Shown here in pieces: positions 6,528 through 12,829 of a stretch of 12,829 nt of DNA. The notes under the pieces were generated by a model. It was not told where the DNA came from. It saw nothing but the letters and a program-made list of their open reading frames with translations, and did not search any database. The position numbers and the translations under genes are program-made. Source of the stretch: Pseudanabaenales cyanobacterium (GTDB lineage: Bacteria; Cyanobacteriota; Cyanobacteriia; Phormidesmidales; Phormidesmidaceae). The stretch lies in assembly GCA_022360135.1 (NCBI GenBank), contig JAKSDM010000210.1, positions 1 through 12,829 of the forward strand. Direction: 5' to 3'. Positions within the stretch are counted from its first letter, which is position 1. Each line of letters begins with the position of its first letter.

Positions 6528-7770
6528 GGCCAGCCGCACTTATCACGATCCATTACATGGGGGAATTACGCTAGACGCCACTGACCCCACTGAATCTTTG
6601 CTGATTCGATTGATCGATACACCACCGTTGCAACGGCTACGGCGTATTCGTCAATTAGGCCCTGCAAGCCTTACGTTTCATGGGGCTGAAAGTTCTCGAT
6701 TTACTCACTCTCTGGGGGTAATGGCGCTGGCTCGTCGAGCTTTTGATCACTTGGCCGCAGCCTATCCTCAACTTAAGCCCCATCGAGCGACGGTGCTTTG
6801 CGCTGCTTTGCTCCATGATATCGGGCATGGCCCATTCAGCCATACGGCAGAGGAGATTTTTGGCAGTCGCCATGAAGATTGGACTCGGCGGATTTTGCAG
6901 GAATCCCCTGTCATTTGTCAGCAGCTTGATCGCCTATCGCCTAACCTCAGGGAAAGTATTGAGCAGGTCTATCTACATCAGCACTCCACGCCTCTAGTAT
7001 GGCAGTTAGTGTCTAGTCAACTCGATTGCGATCGCCTGGATTATCTAGTGCGGGATAGCTATTTTACCGGCGCCTCCTATGGCCAAATAGACCTGGATCG
7101 AATTCTGATGGCGATGGACTATGATCCGGTTAGCCGACAGCTGGTTGTAGTTCATAAGGGACTGGCAGCGATCGAGCATTACCTGGTGGTTCGTTACTTT
7201 ATGTACGCCCAAGTCTACAACCACCCCAAAAATCTGACGGCGAGTTGGGTGGTGACACAAGCCTTCGCCCGCGCTAGAGAGCTACTCATAGATGGCCATC
7301 TAGATGCGGATGAAACCGTTGCCGCTTGGCTGACTCAGGATTTTGACTCTTTACCCTTAGCGCGTTATCTGGAGGGAGATGATGTCGTGTTCATGTATCA
7401 TCTCCACCGCTGGCAAACCCATCCTGATCCTGTATTGGCTGATCTCTGCCGCCGCTTCTTGCACCGAGACTTGCTCAAAACCCTGGATGTGACAGAACAT
7501 GACGAAACTCAGCAAGCCCAATTGCTGGATAAAGTCCGTCAGCAACTCCAGCACCTGGGTTTGAGTCCTCGATTTTATAGCGGCTTACGCCACATCTGGA
7601 GCCGAGGTTATACGCTCTATCAGCGCGGAATAAAGCTGTTGACCTCAACCGGACTGCAAGAAATCAGCCAACTTTCCCCATTGGTCAAGACCTTGACCCA
7701 CCCCTATCAACGAACATGGCTGCTTTATCCAGCCGAGATTGAAGATTGGATGTTTTCGAATTTAAACTAA
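6517..7770 (+). CDS. HD-domain phosphohydrolase (SAMHD1/YwfO-like)
   Basis: Predicted cytoplasmic metal-dependent phosphohydrolase of 417 residues. Relatives hydrolyse deoxynucleoside triphosphates, but the substrate here is not known. The metal-binding set is complete: His64 in SRFTHSLG, His100-Asp101 in LLHDIGHGPFSH, and Asp172 in LDCDRLDYLVRD. Tyr176 and Asp180 in the same stretch match the nucleotide-contact residues of SAMHD1-type enzymes. The N-terminal DPLHG motif is also typical. The start is GTG at 6517. An in-frame TGA at 6505-6507 excludes anything further upstream, and the first in-frame ATG is far inside the conserved region. The gene overlaps the ctpA end by 11 nt, which suggests translational coupling. 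Its stop codon overlaps that of the convergent MBL-fold gene. Confidence 0.9.
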   Translation: MHPKASRTYHDPLHGGITLDATDPTESLLIRLIDTPPLQRLRRIRQLGPASLTFHGAESSRFTHSLGVMALARRAFDHLAAAYPQLKPHRATVLCAALLHDIGHGPFSHTAEEIFGSRHEDWTRRILQESPVICQQLDRLSPNLRESIEQVYLHQHSTPLVWQLVSSQLDCDRLDYLVRDSYFTGASYGQIDLDRILMAMDYDPVSRQLVVVHKGLAAIEHYLVVRYFMYAQVYNHPKNLTASWVVTQAFARARELLIDGHLDADETVAAWLTQDFDSLPLARYLEGDDVVFMYHLHRWQTHPDPVLADLCRRFLHRDLLKTLDVTEHDETQQAQLLDKVRQQLQHLGLSPRFYSGLRHIWSRGYTLYQRGIKLLTSTGLQEISQLSPLVKTLTHPYQRTWLLYPAEIEDWMFSNLN

Positions 7771-8465
7771 AGCATAGGCTGATCTTGTTCATATGCGGCT
7801 AGGTTCAGCTGTTGTAGCTGTTCGTAGGCATTGGCGATCGCTCGCTTACCGCGCAAAAAACCGGAATTAGCGCCGGGACAAATGTAGCTCAGTGTCTCCG
7901 GACTAAAATCATCCAGCAGCCGTTGTACATTTCTTAGCTGACGGGGCCAATGGAAGGTCTTGGAGACCTTCATCGGCGTCGGGTGTCCGTCTCGATTGGG
8001 TAAGAGGTGCCTGCCGGTAAAGAGGACTCCGCCATGACCGCTATAGTGGAGGCAGGCGCAGCCGGGGGAGTGTCCGGGGGTCCAAAATGCACGACTCATC
8101 TGACTAAAGACAAACTTGTGTTGGAATGAAGTGACAGACAATCCTGGCAATAGATAGGCTTCCTGTTCCTGAATTACGACTTCACAGCCCAAGGCGTTCT
8201 GAATCTCAGCGACTTGGCCGATGCCGCCGCGATGGGTGAGAAACAACCAGCGAACATTTCCCTGGGCCTGAAGAAATTTTTGAGTGGATTCTTCCCAAGC
8301 AGGACAGTCTATCAGGATGTTGATTGCCTGATCTTGTGAGTCATTTTCTAGAATGAAATAAGCAGTCGCTCCTAAAGTATGTCGATTTGGCGGGAAGGCG
8401 AAAATAGTGTCAAACACCAAACGGGGAGCTTTGACGGTCGTCGTTAACTGCTCAGGAGAATCCAT
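7767..8465 (-). CDS. MBL-fold protein with degenerate metal site
   Basis: Metallo-beta-lactamase-fold protein of 232 residues, probably cytoplasmic since no signal peptide is seen. The fold is recognisable from the LIDCP strand (51-55), LFLTH (74-78), TPGHSPG (129-135) and LFTGRHLLP (148-156). The hallmark T-H-x-H-x-D-H motif is reduced to THRGGIG (77-83), keeping only its first histidine. His132 is present, the usual Asp of the GD motif is Arg152, and the late PGH is PGAN (198-201). Binding of a normal dinuclear zinc centre is therefore unlikely. It may be a pseudoenzyme or use different chemistry. The frame is intact with ordinary composition, which argues for a functional protein and not a decaying gene. 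The start is ATG at 8465-8463, 4 nt after a direct repeat. Tail-to-tail overlap with the HD gene leaves no room for a terminator. Confidence 0.85.
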   Translation of the reverse strand: MDSPEQLTTTVKAPRLVFDTIFAFPPNRHTLGATAYFILENDSQDQAINILIDCPAWEESTQKFLQAQGNVRWLFLTHRGGIGQVAEIQNALGCEVVIQEQEAYLLPGLSVTSFQHKFVFSQMSRAFWTPGHSPGCACLHYSGHGGVLFTGRHLLPNRDGHPTPMKVSKTFHWPRQLRNVQRLLDDFSPETLSYICPGANSGFLRGKRAIANAYEQLQQLNLAAYEQDQPML

Positions 8466-8469
8466 AATG

Positions 8470-8495
8470 TCTTGAAAGGGTTAGTTCTTGAAAGG
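8470..8495. repeat. 10-bp direct repeat, period 16, at the MBL-fold gene start
   Basis: TCTTGAAAGG occurs at 8470-8479 and 8486-8495. The 16-nt units agree at 13 of 16 positions. The repeat ends 4 nt before the ATG of the minus-strand MBL-fold gene, so it covers the expected ribosome-binding region, which lacks a good Shine-Dalgarno sequence. Confidence 0.85.
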
Positions 8496-8625
8496 ATGAT
8501 TTATCTCAGGTAAAGGGAAACCGAATCGGTTTTTAGTCTGCGAAGACTAGCTCTGATTCTTAAAGTTAAGGAGGATAAGGGGGACAAACATTGAACAGCG
8601 TACTTCAGGTTAAGATTCTGAAAAC

Positions 8626-8639
8626 TTAGGTCAACCTAA
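8626..8639. repeat. Operator-like palindrome TTAGGT-CA-ACCTAA
   Basis: Six-base arms are perfectly complementary around a 2-nt centre, in a divergent promoter region. This could be a site for a dimeric regulator, but no consensus that I know matches it. Confidence 0.4.
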
Positions 8640-8758
8640 CTTAATCAAGAATGACCTGATGATAGATAGGTATAGCGATTCACACTTGTGTGGAATCCAT
8701 CTCAGTGAAGGCAAGGTATAGGGTGTGGGCTGTAGTCAATGCAAAAAACCCCGCTATA

Positions 8759-8784
8759 AGTCAGGCTCCCGTGGAGTCAGGCTC
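8759..8784. repeat. 10-bp direct repeat, period 16, upstream of the site-2 protease
   Basis: AGTCAGGCTC occurs at 8759-8768 and 8775-8784. The 16-nt units agree at 12 of 16 positions. It lies 60 nt before the site-2 protease ATG, where promoter or leader elements are expected. Confidence 0.85.
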
Positions 8785-8844
8785 TAAAGGTATGATGATG
8801 TATTTATAGTGCTTTAATCTCCAGAGATTTCTCAAAACCAGCCC

Positions 8845-10308
8845 ATGATTTTTGTTTGGTTACTCCTGCTTGGAATCTTTACATATCTTGTGGTGCAGCG
8901 TAGTGTAGCCAGCATAACGCGCACTCCAGTATGGCTATTGTGGCTGGTGATGATGACCCCAGCTTTCATCTGGACAGCTTGGAGTTGGACTCAGGGGCAA
9001 GACTTTCCGCCAAGATTTTTACTCAGCTTATTCCTGAGCTGCCTTCTGATGTACTGGTTCTTGATTCAGTGGGGGCGCTTACCCCTGGCTAAATCATCAA
9101 GGTCTGAGCAAGGCATCCAATCTGTGGCCGTGCAATTAAACTCTGATCCCAAGTTGACTTTACGACCCATTGATAAGGAGGAAGAGGCCAATCTGCAACA
9201 ATGCTTTCCATGGTCGGTGTTTTACTTGCAGCATATTGAGTATCGTCCTCAGGCGATGATCTGTCGAGGACAACTTCGGACCTCCTCTGGGGCAGCCTAT
9301 AAAACTGTTAAGCAGAATATTGAGAACCAATTTGGCGATCGCTTCTTAGTGGTATTTCAAGAAGGGCTTAACGGTAAACCCTTCTTTGCCCTTGTGGCCA
9401 ATCCCCAAGCTAAAGAGGATATACAGAAAGCGGACTCTCTCACCCGGCCTGGATTAGCCCTGGCGCTCCTACTCACTACTCTACTAACCACCACTAGAGC
9501 TGGCGTATTTATTGCCGGGATTACCGATCCTCAGCTGCAGGAAACACCTGCTCTGTTTTTGGCGGGACTTCCCTACGCCCTTGCTCTCCTGGCTATTCTA
9601 GGAACCCACGAATTGGGACACTATCTCACCGCTCGCTATTACCGCATCCGCACAACGCTGCCGTATTTTATTCCCTTTCCATTTTTCCTAGGCACCTTTG
9701 GCGCCTTCATTCAATTACGTTCGCCAGTTCCCAATCGCAAAGCCCTATTTGATGTCGGGATCGCGGGTCCACTGGCTGGCCTGATCATTACGCTGCCAAT
9801 TCTTTTGTGGGGGCTTAGCCATTCTGAAGTAGTAACCATGCCGGAGAACGCTAGTTTACTCAATTTTGAGGCTTTAGATCCCGGTGCTTCCATTTTGCTG
9901 GCGCTGATGACGAAGCTGGCTTTGGGGAGTAGTCTGACAACAGCCATAGCGATTAAATTGCATCCCTTAGCGGTGGCGGGATGTTTGGGTTTAGTGGTCA
10001 CAGCGCTCAATTTGATGCCTGTGGGTCAGCTTGATGGAGGACACATTGTCCATGCTATGTTTGGGCAGCGAACTGGGGCGCTGATCGGCCAAATTGCTCG
10101 TCTGTTAGTCTTAGGATTGGCTTTTGTGCATCGAGAGTTTATGCTATGGGCAATTTTATTATTTTTCATACCCACTGTAGATGAACCCGCCTTGAATGAT
10201 GTCAGCGAACTCAATAATCAGCGAGATCTCTGGGGCCTCATCGCCTTAGCGCTCTTAGTGATGATTGTGCTGCCAGCCCCCAAAATGTTAACTCAAATTT
10301 TATTTTAG
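8845..10308 (+). CDS. Site-2 protease (M50 family, EGY-like)
   Basis: Intramembrane zinc metalloprotease of 487 residues. Site-2 proteases cut membrane-anchored substrates such as anti-sigma factors within the bilayer, and plant chloroplast EGY proteins are relatives. The zinc ligands are His255 and His259 in HELGH, with Glu256 as catalytic base and Asp397 in NLMPVGQLDGGH (389-400) as third ligand. Several membrane segments flank them: three near the N-terminus (about 3-19, 29-45, 57-75) and several from about 204 to the end. A soluble part at about 80-200 contains CRGQLR, similar to the GNLR motif of EGY proteins. No PDZ domain is present, unlike RseP. The start is ATG at 8845 and no clear Shine-Dalgarno sequence precedes it. 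The coiled-coil gene follows after a short gap on the same strand. Confidence 0.92.
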   Translation: MIFVWLLLLGIFTYLVVQRSVASITRTPVWLLWLVMMTPAFIWTAWSWTQGQDFPPRFLLSLFLSCLLMYWFLIQWGRLPLAKSSRSEQGIQSVAVQLNSDPKLTLRPIDKEEEANLQQCFPWSVFYLQHIEYRPQAMICRGQLRTSSGAAYKTVKQNIENQFGDRFLVVFQEGLNGKPFFALVANPQAKEDIQKADSLTRPGLALALLLTTLLTTTRAGVFIAGITDPQLQETPALFLAGLPYALALLAILGTHELGHYLTARYYRIRTTLPYFIPFPFFLGTFGAFIQLRSPVPNRKALFDVGIAGPLAGLIITLPILLWGLSHSEVVTMPENASLLNFEALDPGASILLALMTKLALGSSLTTAIAIKLHPLAVAGCLGLVVTALNLMPVGQLDGGHIVHAMFGQRTGALIGQIARLLVLGLAFVHREFMLWAILLFFIPTVDEPALNDVSELNNQRDLWGLIALALLVMIVLPAPKMLTQILF

Positions 10309-10376
10309 AACTATAAAACGGGTGATTACAATCTGACTTCTTCCATGTGCATCCCTCTTCAAGGTACAGAACTGCT

Positions 10377-10874
10377 ATGGCCTTTGATGTAACCCAATGG
10401 CTAGCTGAAATCAGAACGCTTCAGCGACAGTTGACAGAAAGGTGTCAAGAGCGGGATACCGCCTATGCCAGCGCCGCCAACTGGCGCAAGTTGTACGAGA
10501 CTGAAGCTCAGCAGCGCCGGATTGAGGCCCAACAGTTTCGGCAGCAGATCAGCGCGCTCCAAGCCGAATTTGAACGATTCAAGCATCAATCTCTTAAAAA
10601 GAATAGTGCTGTTGCTGTTGATAGTGCGGTCGCTATTGATGGTGAAGCCATTAAACGGCAAGTGAATCAAATCCATGATGTGGCGGCCCTGCAGTCTAGG
10701 CTGACGGAAACTCTGATGATGTGTGAACGGCTATCTCAAGCGCTGAAAGCCGAACAAATAGACCATGCCAAGACGCGAAAAAATCTGACGACTGCCTTGG
10801 GCGACACTATTGATATTCTTTCTAAGGAGCAATCCGCCTCTTTAGAAGCGACTTCGGATTCTGCTAATGGTTGA
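10377..10874 (+). CDS. Coiled-coil protein of unknown function
   Basis: I do not recognise a named family, although the N-terminal AANWRKLYETEAQQRR (33-48) looks like a conserved cyanobacterial hypothetical protein. From the chosen ATG the product has 165 residues, is soluble and hydrophilic, and has no signal peptide. Residues of about 8-72 and 92-150 are rich in Gln, Glu, Arg and Leu with heptad-like spacing, so two coiled coils are likely. They are joined by an Ala/Val/Asp linker with the duplicated unit SAVAVD/SAVAID at 77-88. A longer reading from GTG at 10347 adds ten residues. ATG at 10377 is preferred because AAGG lies 12 nt upstream. It follows the site-2 protease by 68 nt on the same strand, so cotranscription is plausible. 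Confidence 0.75.
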   Translation: MAFDVTQWLAEIRTLQRQLTERCQERDTAYASAANWRKLYETEAQQRRIEAQQFRQQISALQAEFERFKHQSLKKNSAVAVDSAVAIDGEAIKRQVNQIHDVAALQSRLTETLMMCERLSQALKAEQIDHAKTRKNLTTALGDTIDILSKEQSASLEATSDSANG

Positions 10875-10888
10875 GCCAGTTCCATCGC

Positions 10889-11089
10889 TTAATCAATCAC
10901 CCAATGTCCTTTTCTACGCCAATACTGCTCCCGTAGAGCATCCCTTTGATCTTGAGAAGAAATCAAATGATGCTCAACCAGCAATTCACCCAGTTTTTTG
11001 GCAGGGTATGGATACTGGGTTAAGAACTGCTCAAGTTGAGTTTGAGAAATCAGTTGTCTTTTAATCAAAATTTCTCCTAGCCGCATCAT
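10889..11089 (-). CDS. Stand-alone MshEN-like repeat protein, 66 residues
   Basis: Small soluble protein built from two similar units: RLGEILIKRQLIS at 3-15, then KLGELLVEHHLIS at 32-44, each followed by a short polar helix (QTQLEQFLTQY and QDQRDALREQY). This matches the N-terminal GspE/MshE-type (MshEN) motif. In full-length assembly ATPases that domain precedes the ATPase core, and some versions bind cyclic di-GMP. No ATPase is present here. The frame opens with ATG at 11098, but a perfect AGGAGG (plus 11099-11104) directly touches that codon. The ATG at 11089-11087 has a normal 9-nt spacing and is chosen. It is convergent with the coiled-coil gene, 14 nt apart. Cyclic di-GMP binding is only a possibility. 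Confidence 0.75.
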   Translation of the reverse strand: MMRLGEILIKRQLISQTQLEQFLTQYPYPAKKLGELLVEHHLISSQDQRDALREQYWRRKGHWVID

Positions 11090-11098
11090 TTTGGTCAT

Positions 11099-11104
11099 CC
11101 TCCT
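11099..11104 (-). promoter_or_regulatory. Shine-Dalgarno AGGAGG deciding the start of the MshEN-like gene
   Basis: Read on the minus strand the sequence is AGGAGG, the strongest ribosome-binding site seen in the window. It abuts an ATG at 11098 with no spacer, which is too close to be used, and lies 9 nt before the ATG at 11089. Confidence 0.75.
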
Positions 11105-11161
11105 GATGTGAGCCGCCCAAGAGAAGCCTTGTGAGGTCTCCTGGAATCACGTTAAGGGTAT

Positions 11162-11206
11162 TTGCTTAGCGATCTACTGATACCTATCTACATAGGCGCC
11201 AAGCAA
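11162..11206 (-). terminator. Stem-loop downstream of threonine synthase
   Basis: TTGCTT-a-GCG at 11162-11171 pairs with CGC-c-AAGCAA at 11197-11206. An inner CCTAT (11183-11187) and ATAGG (11192-11196) closes a 4-nt loop, leaving an 11-nt bulge on one side. On the minus strand it begins 18 nt after the thrC stop. No U-tract follows, so the terminator role is inferred from position and structure only. Confidence 0.4.
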
Positions 11207-11224
11207 TCAAACTTATGCATTCCT

Positions 11225-12349
11225 CTAGAATCCCATGACTTTAGCAAGTTGAGGCAAATCCGGTTCTAGGCCCGTGATGACTTGGCTTTGACTGTGTTTA
11301 ATGGCGGTATCAGGATCTTTTAAACCGTTTCCTGTGAGCACACAGACGATGGTGGCGCCGACAGGCACTTGGTCTTTAAGCTTGAGTAAACCGGCGACGG
11401 ATGCGGCGCTGGCGGGCTCACAAAAGATGCCTTCCTCGGACGCCAACAGACGATAGGCAGCCAAAATCTCCTGATCAGTCACTGCATTGAATGCACCTTG
11501 GCTGGCTGCTTGCGCCGCTAGAGCCTGTTGCCAACTAGCGGGATTGCCGATGCGAATTGCAGTAGCTAGAGTTTCCGGTTTCTCAACCACCTGACCCGTG
11601 ACTATCGGAGCCGCCCCGGTCGCCTGGAAACCCATCATCCGGGGAAGGCGATCGCACTGACCCCGTTGATGATATTCACAGAATCCCATCCAATAGGCGG
11701 TGATATTGCCAGCATTACCAACGGGAATGCAAAGCCAGTCTGGCGCATTCCCCAACCCATCTACAATTTCAAAGGCGGCTGTCTTTTGTCCTTGCAAGCG
11801 AAAAGGATTGACGGAATTGACTAAGGTAATCGGGTATTGCTCCGCCATTTGTCGGACAACGGCGAGCGCTTGGTCAAAATTTCCCTTGATGGCCAAGACC
11901 TGAGCGCCATAAAGCAGAGCCTGAGCCAATTTTCCGAGGGCGACATAACCGTCCGGAATGACCACAAAGGCTCGCATCCTGCCCCGACTGGCATAGGCGG
12001 CGGCCGAAGCAGAAGTATTTCCGGTGCTGGCGCAGATCACAGCTTGCGCGTTGGCTTCCTTAGCTTTAGATATAGCCATTGTCATGCCGCGATCCTTAAA
12101 GCTGCCTGTGGGATTAAGACCGTCATATTTAACGAAAACGTTGACGGGTTTACCCATCCTTTCCATCACTGAGGGGATAGGAATGAGTGGAGTATTCCCT
12201 TCGTGCAGGGTAACCACAGGCGTTTTATCGGTTACGGGTAGATAATCCCGATAGGTTTCAACCAGGCCAGACCAGCTATTCAGTCTGGTGGCGCCTCCCG
12301 GCTCGGAGGCATTGTGGTCAGATGTATGAGTTCTCAAGCTTAAGGTCAC
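11225..12349 (-). CDS. thrC: Threonine synthase
   Basis: PLP-dependent cytoplasmic enzyme that converts O-phosphohomoserine to threonine, the last step of threonine synthesis. It has 374 residues, typical of the shorter fold-type II threonine synthases. Lys85 in NPTGSFKDRGMT is the PLP Schiff-base lysine. STGNTSAS (108-115) and PVGNAGN (209-215) form the phosphate-binding loops, and CEPASAAS near the C-terminus is also typical. The start is GTG at 12349-12347. The first 24 or so residues are variable and hydrophilic, but the next in-frame Met falls inside the conserved domain, so a GTG start is reasonable. No strong Shine-Dalgarno sequence precedes it. It stands alone on the minus strand, and the upstream gene is divergent. 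Confidence 0.95.
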   Translation of the reverse strand: MTLSLRTHTSDHNASEPGGATRLNSWSGLVETYRDYLPVTDKTPVVTLHEGNTPLIPIPSVMERMGKPVNVFVKYDGLNPTGSFKDRGMTMAISKAKEANAQAVICASTGNTSASAAAYASRGRMRAFVVIPDGYVALGKLAQALLYGAQVLAIKGNFDQALAVVRQMAEQYPITLVNSVNPFRLQGQKTAAFEIVDGLGNAPDWLCIPVGNAGNITAYWMGFCEYHQRGQCDRLPRMMGFQATGAAPIVTGQVVEKPETLATAIRIGNPASWQQALAAQAASQGAFNAVTDQEILAAYRLLASEEGIFCEPASAASVAGLLKLKDQVPVGATIVCVLTGNGLKDPDTAIKHSQSQVITGLEPDLPQLAKVMGF

Positions 12350-12483
12350 CGATGTTTCTTGATTAGGCTATTTCAGTTCCAGCCAGTGATCAGGTTCTTT
12401 CAGTTTCAGGGTGAACCAAGTCACTGCAAACATAAGTCTAACCTGAGCTTGGGAGCAATGCGATTTTAGTTGGGCTTGAAAGC

Positions 12484-12553
12484 AAGGGTAGAGTAAGGCG
12501 GGGGGGAGGTGGGGGAAGCAGGGGGAGAAGAGAAGCAGAGGGAGCAGGGAAAG
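12484..12553 (+). repeat. Purine/G-rich low-complexity tract with G-quadruplex pattern
   Basis: Runs of G occur at 12500-12506 (seven), 12511-12515 (five), 12521-12525 (five), 12540-12542 and 12547-12549 (three each), separated by short purine loops. This meets the usual pattern for an intramolecular G-quadruplex on the plus strand. It lies about 150 nt upstream of thrC, on the template strand for that gene. Confidence 0.7.
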
Positions 12554-12702
12554 ATTAATGTTTATCAACCGAGGTGCAGAATACCTCTCCCATCCCCCCC
12601 TCGCCCTCTTAAACCCCCCATTGCCTCAGGCTTTCCCCGGGCCACTTTTTAAACCGCCACATGGGATGGCATGGCAAACCGTTAAATCTGAGTACGATCG
12701 AG

Positions 12703-12721
12703 TTTACAAATTTGTTGTAAA
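12703..12721. promoter_or_regulatory. Operator-like palindrome TTTACAA-N5-TTGTAAA
   Basis: Two perfectly complementary 7-base arms with a 5-nt centre. The right arm overlaps a possible -10 box, TAAAAT at 12718-12723. It sits 50 nt before the ATG at 12771. The geometry fits binding of a dimeric helix-turn-helix repressor, but I recognise no named consensus. Confidence 0.45.
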
Positions 12722-12726
12722 ATACC

Positions 12727-12756
12727 TTGACAATTTTTGTAAGTAAAAATTACTAA
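12727..12756 (+). promoter_or_regulatory. Possible promoter of the last gene
   Basis: A perfect TTGACA at 12727-12732 is followed after 18 nt by TACTAA at 12751-12756, a weak -10. Initiation near 12763 would leave a leader of under 10 nt, so TAAAAT at 12718-12723 is an alternative -10 without a clear -35. Confidence 0.3.
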
Positions 12757-12770
12757 TTTGCATCCTAATT

Positions 12771-12829
12771 ATGAACGCTTCACCTGCGGAGAATTCCTCA
12801 CAAAGCGTCCAATTATCTTCCTATGCTTC
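12771..12829 (+). CDS. Start of an unidentified protein gene, cut by window end
   Basis: An ATG at 12771 opens a frame of 19 complete codons to the window edge, beginning MNASPAENSSQSVQLSSYAS. The segment is polar and rich in Ser, with no signal peptide or membrane segment visible. The family cannot be told from so little. Support for a gene is the open frame, the promoter-like and palindromic elements just upstream, and the otherwise empty divergent space. No Shine-Dalgarno sequence is present. A different start downstream of the window cannot be excluded. Confidence 0.45.
   Translation, partial: MNASPAENSSQSVQLSSYA

Larger units (their letters stand above)
8466..8844. other. 379-nt divergent region between MBL-fold gene and site-2 protease
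   Basis: I see no convincing gene. The region carries two 16-bp-period direct repeats (8470-8495 and 8759-8784), and two short palindromes, TTAGGTcaACCTAA at 8626-8639 and CACACttGTGTG at 8681-8692, that could be operators. Promoters for both flanking genes should lie here, but none is clear enough to assign. Confidence 0.6.
12350..12770. other. 421-nt divergent region between thrC and the last gene
   Basis: Contains a purine-rich, G-run tract at 12484-12553, a C-rich tract at about 12587-12625, and an operator-like palindrome at 12703-12721. A minus-strand open frame at 12368-12568 comes mainly from the low-complexity tract and is not considered a gene. I see no RNA gene. A thrC promoter must lie here but is not assignable. 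Confidence 0.6.

Noticed and set aside
6202..6546. Minus-strand open frame of 114 codons
   Set aside because: Antisense shadow of the ctpA and HD-domain genes, both of which have intact catalytic motifs.
8740..8790. GCGGGGTTTTTT on the minus strand as an intrinsic terminator
   Set aside because: No complementary CCCCGC arm lies upstream on that strand, and only a 4-bp CTCC/GGAG hairpin is present.
10867..11064. Plus-strand open frame of 65 codons overlapping the coiled-coil gene end
   Set aside because: It is antisense to the MshEN-like gene, which has an internal duplication and a strong Shine-Dalgarno sequence; the plus-strand product shows no recognisable feature.
12368..12568. Minus-strand open frame of 66 codons upstream of thrC
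   Set aside because: Its first half is Leu/Pro-rich translation of the low-complexity G-rich tract, with no ribosome-binding site and no family resemblance.
12741..12755. NtcA-like site GTA...TAC upstream of the last gene
   Set aside because: The spacing is 9 nt, not the 8 nt required for the NtcA consensus GTA-N8-TAC.

Overview
The window comes from the chromosome of an oxygenic cyanobacterium. The evidence is petB and petD (cytochrome b6 and subunit IV of the b6f complex), a lumen-targeted CtpA protease next to them, an EGY-type site-2 protease, and eight copies of the cyanobacterial palindrome GCGATCGC, two of them overlapping, where about 0.2 would be expected by chance. I cannot name the genus. 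I see no insertion sequence, phage gene, CRISPR array, tRNA or rRNA. Most of the window is ordinary core genome.

Layout. (1) Positions 1-2007, minus strand: a cell-surface sugar pair. A GDP-mannose 4,6-dehydratase-like gene is followed 37 nt later by a family-4 glycosyltransferase that is cut by the window start. (2) Positions 2008-2578: a gene-poor stretch with a nested palindromic element. (3) Positions 2579-4676, minus strand: petB, petD, then an RsbW-like histidine-kinase-fold protein. (4) Positions 4677-5285: a 609-nt divergent intergenic region with a likely petB promoter and a strong hairpin. (5) Positions 5286-7770, plus strand: ctpA overlapping an HD-domain phosphohydrolase gene by 11 nt, so the two probably form a translationally coupled pair. 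(6) Positions 7767-8465, minus strand: a metallo-beta-lactamase-fold protein whose metal site is largely missing, overlapping the HD gene tail to tail. (7) Positions 8845-10874, plus strand: a site-2 protease and a coiled-coil protein of unknown function. (8) Positions 10889-12349, minus strand: a 66-residue protein made of two MshEN-like repeats, and threonine synthase. (9) Positions 12350-12829: a divergent intergenic region with a G-rich tract and an operator-like palindrome, then the first 19 codons of a plus-strand gene.

Functional links. CtpA matures the D1 protein of photosystem II in the lumen, and PetB and PetD carry electrons from photosystem II to photosystem I, so the centre of the window is a photosynthetic electron-transport locus. 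The RsbW-like gene behind petD may link it to partner-switch signalling. The gmd/glycosyltransferase pair probably supplies and transfers a deoxyhexose or related sugar for surface polysaccharide. ThrC stands alone as a biosynthetic gene.

I did not find a clear new multi-gene system. The most interesting items are the 74-nt nested palindrome at 2286-2359 with two mutually exclusive folds, three diverged 16-bp tandem duplications in separate intergenic regions, the MBL protein that has lost most metal ligands, and the stand-alone MshEN-repeat protein.
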